The notes under the pieces were generated by a model. It was not told the origin of the DNA, did not search any database, and saw nothing but the letters and a program-made list of their open reading frames with translations. Both the position numbers and the translations under genes were made by a program. Positions 57,797-64,000 of a stretch of DNA of 64,000 nt are shown here, piece by piece. The stretch comes from Rhizomicrobium sp. (GTDB lineage Bacteria > Pseudomonadota > Alphaproteobacteria > Micropepsales > Micropepsaceae): positions 1,650,756 to 1,714,755 of the forward strand of contig JBBCGJ010000001.1 in NCBI GenBank assembly GCA_037200985.1. The letters run 5' to 3'. The first letter of the stretch is position 1; each line of letters opens with the position of its first letter.

Positions 57797-57934
57797 GCCG
57801 TCACCCTAGACCGCCGCGGGAGCAACCGCGAACTGCGTTGTGTCGCAAAGCGTCGCTGGATTGCGGTTCCGCAATCGTCGATAGAGACCGGACTTGGCCC
57901 TTCAAGGCATCGACCGCGGCACGACCAGGGAAGG

Positions 57935-57963
57935 CTGCCAAGGGCCGAAGATGCTGCTATAAG
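57935..57963 (+). promoter_or_regulatory. promoter of tRNA-Val
   Basis: CTGCCA (57935-57940) and TATAAG (57958-57963) are 17 bp apart, with the tRNA starting ~11 bp after the -10 box. It lies in the 370-bp stretch between the EF-hand lipoprotein and the next protein gene; apart from the tRNA I see no gene there. Confidence 0.5.
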
Positions 57964-57973
57964 CCCGCCGAAT

Positions 57974-58049
57974 GGGCGGTTAGCTCAGCTGGTAGAGCAT
58001 ATCGTTTACACCGATAGGGTCGGCGGTTCGAGCCCGTCACCGCCCACCA
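57974..58049 (+). tRNA. tRNA-Val (anticodon TAC)
   Basis: 76 nt with encoded CCA. The acceptor stem GGGCGGT pairs with ACCGCCC, discriminator A. The anticodon loop TTTACAC gives TAC for valine, and the T loop is TTCGAGC. The cloverleaf is complete. Confidence 0.95.
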
Positions 58050-58166
58050 TCCTGCGCGGCAGCAGTGGATGGTGTGTCCTTCCGAAGCTCCGGCCGAGAA
58101 GGACCGCCTGACGCCGCGCGGCTTCGGATGGCAGGCCGGGTTTCGGTTCGCTGCATGGGGGATCGC

Positions 58167-58697
58167 ATGTCTGCTTTGAGCGAATGGGACAGCTTCTACA
58201 TCATCGTCGGATCGGCCGCGGGTGCGCTGATCGGTCTGCAATTCGTGGTCATGACCCTGATCGCGGAGCGCCCGCAGCCGGGCCTGTCGGAAGCCGGACG
58301 CGCCTTCGCCACGCCGACCGTGGTGCATTTCGCCGCCTGCCTGCTGTTGTCCGCGCTGGTGCGGGTGCCGTGGCCCGCGGCGGTCCATGCCGCCTGGGCC
58401 GGCGGCGCAATGGGCGTTTGCGGCCTGCTCTATATGGCGCTGCCCGTGCAGCGCATGCGGCACCAGCGCGCCTATCAAATGGATATGGAGGACCGGGTTT
58501 TCCACGTCCTGCTGCCTTTCGCGGCATACGGCCTGCTGGTGCTGTCCGGCCTTCTGGCGCTGGCGCATCTGGAGCCGGCACTGTTCGGCATCGGCGCCGC
58601 GGCGCTGCTCCTGCTGTTCGTCGGCATCCACAATGCCTGGGACGCCGTCGCCTACCAGGTCTATGTCCTGCGCAACCAGCCGGAGGAGAAATCCTGA
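58167..58697 (+). CDS. hypothetical membrane protein
   Basis: 176 aa with about five hydrophobic segments: FYIIVGSAAGALIGLQFVVM, FAACLLLSALVRVPW, AAWAGGAMGVCGLLYMAL, VLLPFAAYGLLVLSGLLALA and AALLLLFVGIHNAWDAVAY. Between the third and fourth lies a short basic loop. I do not recognise the family. The ATG at 58167 has GGGGG upstream; a start four codons earlier is possible. Confidence 0.72.
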   Translation: MSALSEWDSFYIIVGSAAGALIGLQFVVMTLIAERPQPGLSEAGRAFATPTVVHFAACLLLSALVRVPWPAAVHAAWAGGAMGVCGLLYMALPVQRMRHQRAYQMDMEDRVFHVLLPFAAYGLLVLSGLLALAHLEPALFGIGAAALLLLFVGIHNAWDAVAYQVYVLRNQPEEKS

Positions 58698-58709
58698 CGG
58701 TCGCGATGC

Positions 58710-59078
58710 TCAGTCCGAGCCCAGCACGAAGCGATTGCCCTCCGAGTCCTTCATGATCACGAAGCTGCCCCAGGCCTGCTTCCTGGGCGGCCCCTCGAAT
58801 TCGACGCCGCGTTCGCCGAGCTGCCGGTAGGTCGTCTCGACGTCGTCGCAGGAGAGCGAGCAGTTCATCCGCGTGCCGACCCGGCCCTCCTCGCCCTCCA
58901 TGGTGAAGAGCACGAAGCGGGTTTCGGCCTTGCCGATGCGCAGCTCGATCCAGCGCTGACCGCCCGGGCCCATCTCCTGGTCGGTGGCGATCCGGAAACC
59001 GAGCTTCTCGGTGTAGAATTTCAGGGCGCGCTGCTGGTCCTTGACCGGGATCGAGATGAACTTGACCTGCGTGATCAT
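58710..59078 (-). CDS. VOC (glyoxalase/bleomycin-resistance-like) family protein
   Basis: 122 aa, one VOC domain of two betaalphabetabetabeta modules: VKFISIPVKDQQRALKFYTE, FRIATDQEMGPGGQRWIELR, LSCDDVETTYRQLGERGVEF and FVIMKDSEGNRFVLGS. The metal-site residues are partly lost (the usual first His is Ser), so it may bind rather than convert a ligand. The ATG at 59078 is preferred over one nine codons earlier. It diverges from the HTH gene. Confidence 0.82.
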   Translation of the reverse strand: MITQVKFISIPVKDQQRALKFYTEKLGFRIATDQEMGPGGQRWIELRIGKAETRFVLFTMEGEEGRVGTRMNCSLSCDDVETTYRQLGERGVEFEGPPRKQAWGSFVIMKDSEGNRFVLGSD

Positions 59079-59158
59079 GGGGTGACGTCCGACGGTGGCG
59101 CGCAAAAGCTAGAATCGGGCGGCTTGCCCGGACAAGCGCCCCGGCGAATACTATAGCA

Positions 59159-59455
59159 ATGGTTCGTAGAGTGCCGCCGGACGACTACGTCGTCGAAACC
59201 CTGATGCCCGACCTCGTGGCGCACGACCGGTCGCCGTCGGCTTTCATCGTATATGCCAAGCTTTGGCACGCCTGCGGCGGACCCGGCCGCGGCGTCCAGA
59301 TCAGCCTGTCCACGCTGGCGGTCGAGACCGGGCTTTCCAAATCCTCGGTCCAGGCGGCGCTGCGGCATTTGAGGAAGCGCGGCTTTCTGGCCACACGGCG
59401 CGCCGCGCCGACGGCAGTCCCCACGCATGCGGTGCTGGCGCCGTGGCGGCGCTGA
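59159..59455 (+). CDS. small winged-helix/HTH DNA-binding protein
   Basis: 98 aa with a clear helix-turn-helix in STLAVETGLSKSSVQAALRH, followed by RKRGFLATRR as the wing. An N-terminal helical part includes RSPSAFIVYAKLWHACGG. It resembles the compact HTH proteins related to replication-initiator or GntR-type domains in this class. It lies 66 bp upstream of the PRPP synthetase gene and could be cotranscribed. Targets are unknown. Confidence 0.75.
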   Translation: MVRRVPPDDYVVETLMPDLVAHDRSPSAFIVYAKLWHACGGPGRGVQISLSTLAVETGLSKSSVQAALRHLRKRGFLATRRAAPTAVPTHAVLAPWRR

Positions 59456-59521
59456 GCCGCATGGGCGAGGGCCCCCAAACCATGGATAAGGCGCGCGCGA
59501 TCGGGCGCGGAGGCGACTGCC

Positions 59522-60463
59522 TTGAAAGAGATCACCGTCTTCAGCGGGAGCGCCCATCCCGAACTCGCGGCCGAGATCTGCCAGCATCTCGGCGTGCCGC
59601 TGCACCCCTCCAAGCTCGTGCGTTTCGCCAATGACTGCCTGGAGGTCCAGCTCCAGTCCAATTGCCGCGAGCGCGACGTGTTCATCATCCAGCCGCTGGT
59701 GGCGCCGGTGCAGGAGCACCTGGTCGAAGCGCTTCTGATGCTGGATGCGGCGCGCGGCGCCTCGGCGTCGCGCATCACGCTGGTGATGCCGTTCTATGCC
59801 TATTCCCGCTCCGACAAGAAGGACGCGCCGCGCATCTCGATCGGCGGACGGCTGGTCGCCGACCTCATGGTGACGGCGGGGGCCAACCGCGTGCTCGCGA
59901 TGCAGATGCACTCGCCGCAGGTGCACGGCTTCTTCTCGATCCCGGTCGACCACCTGCACGCGCTGCACGAGATCGCGGACCATTTCCGGCAATACGACCT
60001 GTCGAACGCGGTCGCGGTGTCGCCGGACCTGGGCAACGCCAAGGATACCGCAGTCTTCGCGCGACTCCTGAAGATTCCGATGGCGGTCGCCACCAAGCAG
60101 CGCATCTCCGATCACGAGGTCCGCATCGGACCGATCATCGGCGACGTCGAAGGCAAGGACGTGATCGTGCTCGACGACGAGATCGCGCGCGGCACGACGA
60201 CGATGGAGCTGCTGCAGCGGCTGCGCGAGGACAAGGCGGCGTCGATCCGGATCGCCTGCACCCACGGCCTGTTCGCGGCGGGCGCCGCTCAGCGGCTGAG
60301 CGACCAGCTGGATGTGGTCGAGATCGTCTGCACGAACACCGTGCCGATTCCGCCGGAAACGCGGGGGACGAAACTGACGGTGCTCTCAATCGCCCGGCCC
60401 TTCGCCGAGGCGATCCGGCGCATCCATGACGGCCAATCCGTCAGTGCGCTGTTCCACGCCTGA
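59522..60463 (+). CDS. prs: divergent ribose-phosphate pyrophosphokinase (Prs paralogue)
   Basis: 313 aa phosphoribosyltransferase-fold protein resembling PRPP synthetase: MPFYAYSRSDKKDAPRISIG is the family core, the catalytic loop TKQRISDHEVRIG replaces the usual KRR...N segment, and the PRPP-binding VIVLDDEIARGTTTMELLQ departs from the canonical DDxIDTGGT form. The start is TTG with GGAGG ~8 nt before it, used because no ATG is in reach. It may be a second, specialised copy alongside a standard prs elsewhere; that cannot be checked here. It converges on hupB, 17 bp between stops. Confidence 0.82.
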   Translation: MKEITVFSGSAHPELAAEICQHLGVPLHPSKLVRFANDCLEVQLQSNCRERDVFIIQPLVAPVQEHLVEALLMLDAARGASASRITLVMPFYAYSRSDKKDAPRISIGGRLVADLMVTAGANRVLAMQMHSPQVHGFFSIPVDHLHALHEIADHFRQYDLSNAVAVSPDLGNAKDTAVFARLLKIPMAVATKQRISDHEVRIGPIIGDVEGKDVIVLDDEIARGTTTMELLQRLREDKAASIRIACTHGLFAAGAAQRLSDQLDVVEIVCTNTVPIPPETRGTKLTVLSIARPFAEAIRRIHDGQSVSALFHA

Positions 60464-60480
60464 CGGATCGGCCGGCGCCG

Positions 60481-60756
60481 CTAGGTGTTCAGCGAATCCT
60501 TGAGCTGCTTGCCGGGGCGGAACCGGGGCTGTTTGGACGGCTTGATGACGATCTCTTCGCCGGTCTGCGGGTTGCGGCCCTTGCCGCCGGCGCGGGTCGC
60601 GACGACGAAGACGCCGAAGCCGGTCAGGCGGACTTCTTCTCCCGCCTTGAGCGTGGCCGCGATCAAATCGAACACACCATCCACGGCCTTGGCCGAGGTA
60701 TTCTTGTCCAGTCCGGTCTGCTCGGACAGTTTCTGGATGAGATCGTTCTTGTTCAC
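60481..60756 (-). CDS. hupB: HU family nucleoid protein
   Basis: 91 aa, the standard HU length. It starts NKNDLIQKLSEQTGLDKNTS. The DNA-binding arm is TGFGVFVVATRAGGKGRNPQ and the C terminus PSKQPRFRPGKQLKDSLN. The start is GTG at 60756 with AAAGGAG upstream; in-frame residues further upstream are not HU-like. It follows lon in the conserved lon-hupB order, with a terminator between them. Confidence 0.95.
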   Translation of the reverse strand: MNKNDLIQKLSEQTGLDKNTSAKAVDGVFDLIAATLKAGEEVRLTGFGVFVVATRAGGKGRNPQTGEEIVIKPSKQPRFRPGKQLKDSLNT

Positions 60757-60861
60757 GGCGACGGCTCCTTTGCGCGATTCGCTCCGACACGCCGACTTTA
60801 TGGCCAGTTGGCGCGCGGTCAAACCGAAAAACCCAAGATTTCAGCGGAAAAAGGTAGGAAA

Positions 60862-60893
60862 AAGGCCCCGGCCGGTTAACCCGCCGGGGCCTT
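60862..60893. terminator. bidirectional-looking terminator between lon and hupB
   Basis: An 11-bp perfect stem (60862-60872 with 60883-60893) rich in G-C, flanked by A-runs on the left and T-runs on the right. On the minus strand it comes ~20 bp after the lon stop and is followed by TTTTT. It ends lon transcription before hupB. Confidence 0.75.
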
Positions 60894-60913
60894 CTTTTTA
60901 GGCTAACGCCTTG

Positions 60914-63343
60914 TCAATGCGTGACGATGGCGTCGTTTTCGGGTGCGACCGGGGGTGGCGTGACCACATCCGTCTCGCTCCAGTCGATCGGCTCGGGCTG
61001 GCGCACGAGCGCGACCTTCAGGACCTCGCCGACATTGGCGACCGGGACAATGGTCATGCCGGACTTCACATTGTCCGGGACTTCGGCCAGGTCCTTCTCG
61101 TTCTCCTGCGGGATGATCACCGTCTTGATGCCGGCGCGCAGGGCCGCGAGCAGCTTCTCCTTCAGGCCGCCGATCGGCAGCGCCCTGCCCCGCAAGGTGA
61201 CCTCGCCGGTCATCGCCACGTCGCGGCGCACCGGGATGCCGGTGATCACCGAGATGATGGAGGTGGCCATAGCGAGACCCGCCGACGGACCGTCCTTGGG
61301 CGTCGCGCCTTCCGGCACGTGCACATGGATGTCGATCTTGTCGAACAGCGGCGGCTTGATGCCGAAGCTGGTCGCCTTGGAGCGGACATAGGACCGCGCC
61401 GCGTCGATGGACTCCTTCATCACATCGCCGAGCTTGCCGGTGGTCTGCATGCGGCCCTTGCCGGGCAGCATGACGGACTCGATCTGCAGCGTGTCGCCGC
61501 CGACCTCGGTCCAGGCCAGACCGGTGACGACACCGACCTGATCCTCGCCCTCGACCTCGCCGTAGCGGAACTTCCGCACGCCGGCATAGGTGTCGACATT
61601 GGACTCGTCGACCACGACACTGGTCGCCTTGTGGCTGACGATCTCCTTCACCGCCTTGCGGGCGAGATTGGCGATCTCGCGCTCCAGGCTGCGCACGCCC
61701 GCTTCACGGGTGTGATAGCGGATCAGGTCGCGCAGGCCCGCATCGGTGATCTTCCACTCGTCGTCCTTCAGGCCGTGCGCCTTCATCTCCTTGGCGATGA
61801 GGTGGCGCTTGGCGATCTCGACCTTCTCGTCCTCGGTGTAGCCGGGGATGCGGATGATCTCCATGCGGTCCATCAGCGGGCCCGGCATGCGCAGGGAGTT
61901 CGCCGTGGTGATGAACATCACGTCCGAGAGGTCGAAATCGACCTCCAGATAGTGGTCGTTGAAGGTGTGGTTCTGCTCCGGGTCCAGCACTTCGAGCAGC
62001 GCGGACGACGGGTCGCCGCGCCAGTCGGCGCCGAGCTTGTCGATCTCGTCCAGCAGGAAGAGCGGATTGGCCGTCTTCGCCTTCTTCATCGACTGGATGA
62101 CCTTGCCGGGCATCGAGCCGATATAGGTGCGGCGGTGACCGCGGATCTCCGCTTCGTCCCGGACGCCGCCGAGCGACATGCGGACATACTCACGGCCGGT
62201 CGCCTTGGCGATCGACTTGGCGAGCGAGGTCTTGCCGACACCGGGCGGGCCGACGAGGCACAGGATCGGGCCCTTCATCTTGCCCGAACGCTGCTGCACC
62301 GCGAGATATTCGAGGATGCGTTCCTTGACCTTTTCCAGACCGAAATGGTCCTCGTTCAACACGCGCTCGGCCTCGACGATGTCGCGCTTGACCTTGGAGC
62401 GCTTGCCCCAGGGCAGCGAGAGGATCCAGTCCAGATAGTTGCGCACCACCGTGGCCTCGGCCGACATCGGTGACATCGATCGGAGCTTCTTCACCTCGGC
62501 CTGCACCTTGTCGCGGGCCTCCTTGGAGAGCTTGGTCTTGCGGATGCGCTCTTCCAGCTCGTTCATCTCGTCGCGGCCGTCGTCGCCTTCGCCGAGCTCC
62601 TTCTGGATCGCCTTGAGCTGTTCGTTGAGGTAGTACTCGCGCTGGGTCTTCTCCATCTGGCGCTTCACTCTGGAGCGGATCTTCCGCTCGACCTGAAGCA
62701 CGCCGATCTCGGATTCGATCAGCGAGAGGACCTTCTCCAGCCGCTGGACGGTGCCCAGCGTCTCGAGCAAGGCCTGGCGGTCGGCGATCTTCACCGACAG
62801 ATGCGAGGCGACGGTGTCGGCGAGCTTCGCCGGCTCGTCGATCTGCGCGACCATGGCGAGCTGCTCGGCCGGGACCTTCTTGTTCAGCTTGATGTACTGC
62901 TCGAAGTTGGTCTTCACGGTGCGGACCAGCGCCTCGACTTCCTTGGCGTCGCTGACGCCGTCCGGAATGCGCTCGATGGTCGCCTGGAAGAAGTCGGTAC
63001 GGGCCACGAAGCCGGTGACGCGGGCGCGGCTCTTGCCTTCGACGAGGACGCGCACGGTCTGGTCGGGCAGCTTCAGGAGCTGAAGCACCGTCGCCAGCGT
63101 GCCGATCTGGTGCAGGCCGTCGGCGCCCGGATCGTCATCGTCCTTGTTCTTCTGGGTGAGCAGCAGAATCTGCTTTTCGTCGTTCATCACCTCTTCGAGG
63201 GCGCGCACGGACTTCTCGCGGCCGACGAAGAGCGGAACGATCATGTGGGGAAACACGACAATGTCGCGGAGCGGAAGAACCGGCGCCAGAAGGCCGCCAT
63301 TCTCGCTTTTTGGGGTACTGGGAATGCCTTCGAAATCGGACAT
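60914..63343 (-). CDS. lon: ATP-dependent Lon protease
   Basis: 809 aa, full length. Lon degrades misfolded and regulatory proteins; in alphaproteobacteria CcrM and DnaA are known substrates. The N-terminal LON domain (~20-215) opens [20 protein letters not shown]. The AAA+ module has Walker [16 protein letters not shown]. The protease domain has the catalytic dyad Ser687 ([14 protein letters not shown]) and Lys730 ([11 protein letters not shown]). GAGGAGAA stands just upstream of the ATG. A heat-shock-type promoter precedes it. Confidence 0.97.
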   Translation of the reverse strand: MSDFEGIPSTPKSENGGLLAPVLPLRDIVVFPHMIVPLFVGREKSVRALEEVMNDEKQILLLTQKNKDDDDPGADGLHQIGTLATVLQLLKLPDQTVRVLVEGKSRARVTGFVARTDFFQATIERIPDGVSDAKEVEALVRTVKTNFEQYIKLNKKVPAEQLAMVAQIDEPAKLADTVASHLSVKIADRQALLETLGTVQRLEKVLSLIESEIGVLQVERKIRSRVKRQMEKTQREYYLNEQLKAIQKELGEGDDGRDEMNELEERIRKTKLSKEARDKVQAEVKKLRSMSPMSAEATVVRNYLDWILSLPWGKRSKVKRDIVEAERVLNEDHFGLEKVKERILEYLAVQQRSGKMKGPILCLVGPPGVGKTSLAKSIAKATGREYVRMSLGGVRDEAEIRGHRRTYIGSMPGKVIQSMKKAKTANPLFLLDEIDKLGADWRGDPSSALLEVLDPEQNHTFNDHYLEVDFDLSDVMFITTANSLRMPGPLMDRMEIIRIPGYTEDEKVEIAKRHLIAKEMKAHGLKDDEWKITDAGLRDLIRYHTREAGVRSLEREIANLARKAVKEIVSHKATSVVVDESNVDTYAGVRKFRYGEVEGEDQVGVVTGLAWTEVGGDTLQIESVMLPGKGRMQTTGKLGDVMKESIDAARSYVRSKATSFGIKPPLFDKIDIHVHVPEGATPKDGPSAGLAMATSIISVITGIPVRRDVAMTGEVTLRGRALPIGGLKEKLLAALRAGIKTVIIPQENEKDLAEVPDNVKSGMTIVPVANVGEVLKVALVRQPEPIDWSETDVVTPPPVAPENDAIVTH

Positions 63344-63460
63344 TTTGTTCTCCTCGCCGCCCCACTATCCGTGGAACGGGTGCTGATCGGTGCCAGCCCC
63401 TTGCGATGGGCACCGGTACCGGGGTGATGGAGCCTCCCGATGGACGACTCCTTGGAAAGG

Positions 63461-63491
63461 TAAAGTGGCCCCCCGGTGGGGCGGTTTCAAG
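63461..63491 (-). promoter_or_regulatory. candidate RpoH (sigma-32) promoter of lon
   Basis: On the minus strand CTTGAAA (63491-63485) is followed after 16 bp by CCACTTTA (63468-63461). This resembles the heat-shock consensus CTTGAAA-N11-16-CCCCATTT. It leaves a leader of ~110 nt before lon. The 259-bp clpX-lon gap contains no other gene. Confidence 0.5.
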
Positions 63492-63602
63492 ATATTGATG
63501 CTAGCCGCATTTTTCCGAGCCCGAACCCTAGAGGATCAAGGTTTCCGCACTATTGCTTAGCGACATGTTGTCCGCCGATGACTCGGCGTCACGCAAAAAG
63601 GC

Positions 63603-64000
63603 TCAACTCGCCTTGTTTTCGCGGGCCTCGGCCTTGTCCGAGTAGGTGTACAGCGGACGCGCCTTGCCTTCGACGACGTCCGACGTGATCACCACTTCCT
63701 GCACGCCGTTGAGCGTCGGCAGTTCGAACATGGTCTCCAGCAGGAAGCCTTCCATGATCGAACGCAGGCCACGGGCGCCGGTACGGCGCGCGATCGCCTT
63801 GCGCGCGATCGAATGCATCGCCTCTTCCTGGAAGCGCAGCTTGACGCCTTCCATCTCGAACATGCGCTGATACTGCTTGGCCAGCGCGTTCTTCGGACGC
63901 GTCAGAATCTCGATCAGCGCCGGTTCCGACAGATCGCCCAGCGTCGCCAAAATGGGTAGGCGGCCGATGAATTCCGGGATCAGGCCGAACTTCAGCAAAT
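63603..64000 (-). CDS. clpX: ATP-dependent Clp protease ATP-binding subunit ClpX (partial, C-terminal part)
   Basis: The last ~132 residues of ClpX; the rest lies beyond base 64000. They include [20 protein letters not shown] with the sensor-2-proximal loop, [20 protein letters not shown], and [20 protein letters not shown], the C-terminal AAA+ small domain with sensor 2 Arg. ClpX unfolds proteins for ClpP. Downstream order clpX-lon-hupB is conserved in proteobacteria. Confidence 0.94.
   Translation of the reverse strand, partial: LLKFGLIPEFIGRLPILATLGDLSEPALIEILTRPKNALAKQYQRMFEMEGVKLRFQEEAMHSIARKAIARRTGARGLRSIMEGFLLETMFELPTLNGVQEVVITSDVVEGKARPLYTYSDKAEARENKAS

Noticed and set aside
1..64000. 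CRISPR arrays, rRNA, prophage or insertion-sequence transposases
   Set aside because: No spaced direct repeats, rRNA signatures or transposase motifs were seen. The only mobile-like sequences are short palindromic elements and the HigBA-like pair.

Overview
The window is 64 kb of GC-rich chromosome from an alphaproteobacterium. It is almost entirely coding and carries no rRNA, phage or transposase genes. The assignment rests on gene order (comEC|gltX, gltA, then lpxB-lpxI-lpxA-fabZ-lpxD-skp-bamA-rseP-dxr-cdsA-uppS-frr-pyrH-tsf-rpsB on the opposite strand), on LpxI rather than LpxH, on DUF1467 and DUF992 proteins, on a complete 14-subunit nuoA-N operon, and on the clpX-lon-hupB cluster. A Rhizomicrobium/Micropepsaceae-like organism would fit, but that is only an impression.

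Layout. 1-3.8 kb: the 5' part of comEC diverges from gltX, followed by gltA with its own promoter. 3.8-18.8 kb: one long minus-strand envelope and translation cluster reads rpsB to lpxB from a clear promoter at 18.73 kb. It covers S2 and EF-Ts, UMP kinase, ribosome recycling, isoprenoid and CDP-DAG synthesis, site-2 protease, the outer-membrane assembly core BamA/Skp, and lipid A synthesis. Many genes overlap as ATGA or GTGA. 18.8-20.9 kb: three small or unknown envelope genes. 20.9-27.3 kb: an aminotransferase, dnaE, a 33-residue membrane peptide, an isoaspartyl-methyltransferase-like protein, and an orphan HicB-type protein behind a twin palindromic operator. 27.3-34.4 kb: a LysR regulator, lolD-lolC, a HigBA-like toxin-antitoxin pair joined to lolC, an archaeal/eukaryal-type proS, a MITE-like repeat, and an unusual secreted papain-like protein. 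34.4-37.2 kb: a purine permease behind a structured leader, DUF1467, methylmalonyl-CoA epimerase and a conserved hypothetical.

37.2-56.5 kb: the nuo operon (A to N, minus strand) runs on into birA, coaX and rnj. It is interrupted by three non-nuo features: a 72-aa orf between nuoD and nuoE, an acyltransferase-3 gene between nuoE and nuoF, and palindromic repeats between nuoF/nuoG and nuoI/nuoJ. 56.5-60.5 kb: tRNA-Asp and tRNA-Val bracket two EF-hand lipoproteins. Then come a membrane protein, a VOC protein, a small HTH protein and a divergent PRPP synthetase. 60.5-64 kb: hupB, lon with a heat-shock-type promoter, and the 3' end of clpX.

The most interesting leads are the structured leader of the purine permease, the HicB operator pair, the HigBA operator abutting its toxin start, the acyltransferase inside the nuo operon, the archaeal-type ProRS with a depleted zinc site, and the three families of palindromic repeats.
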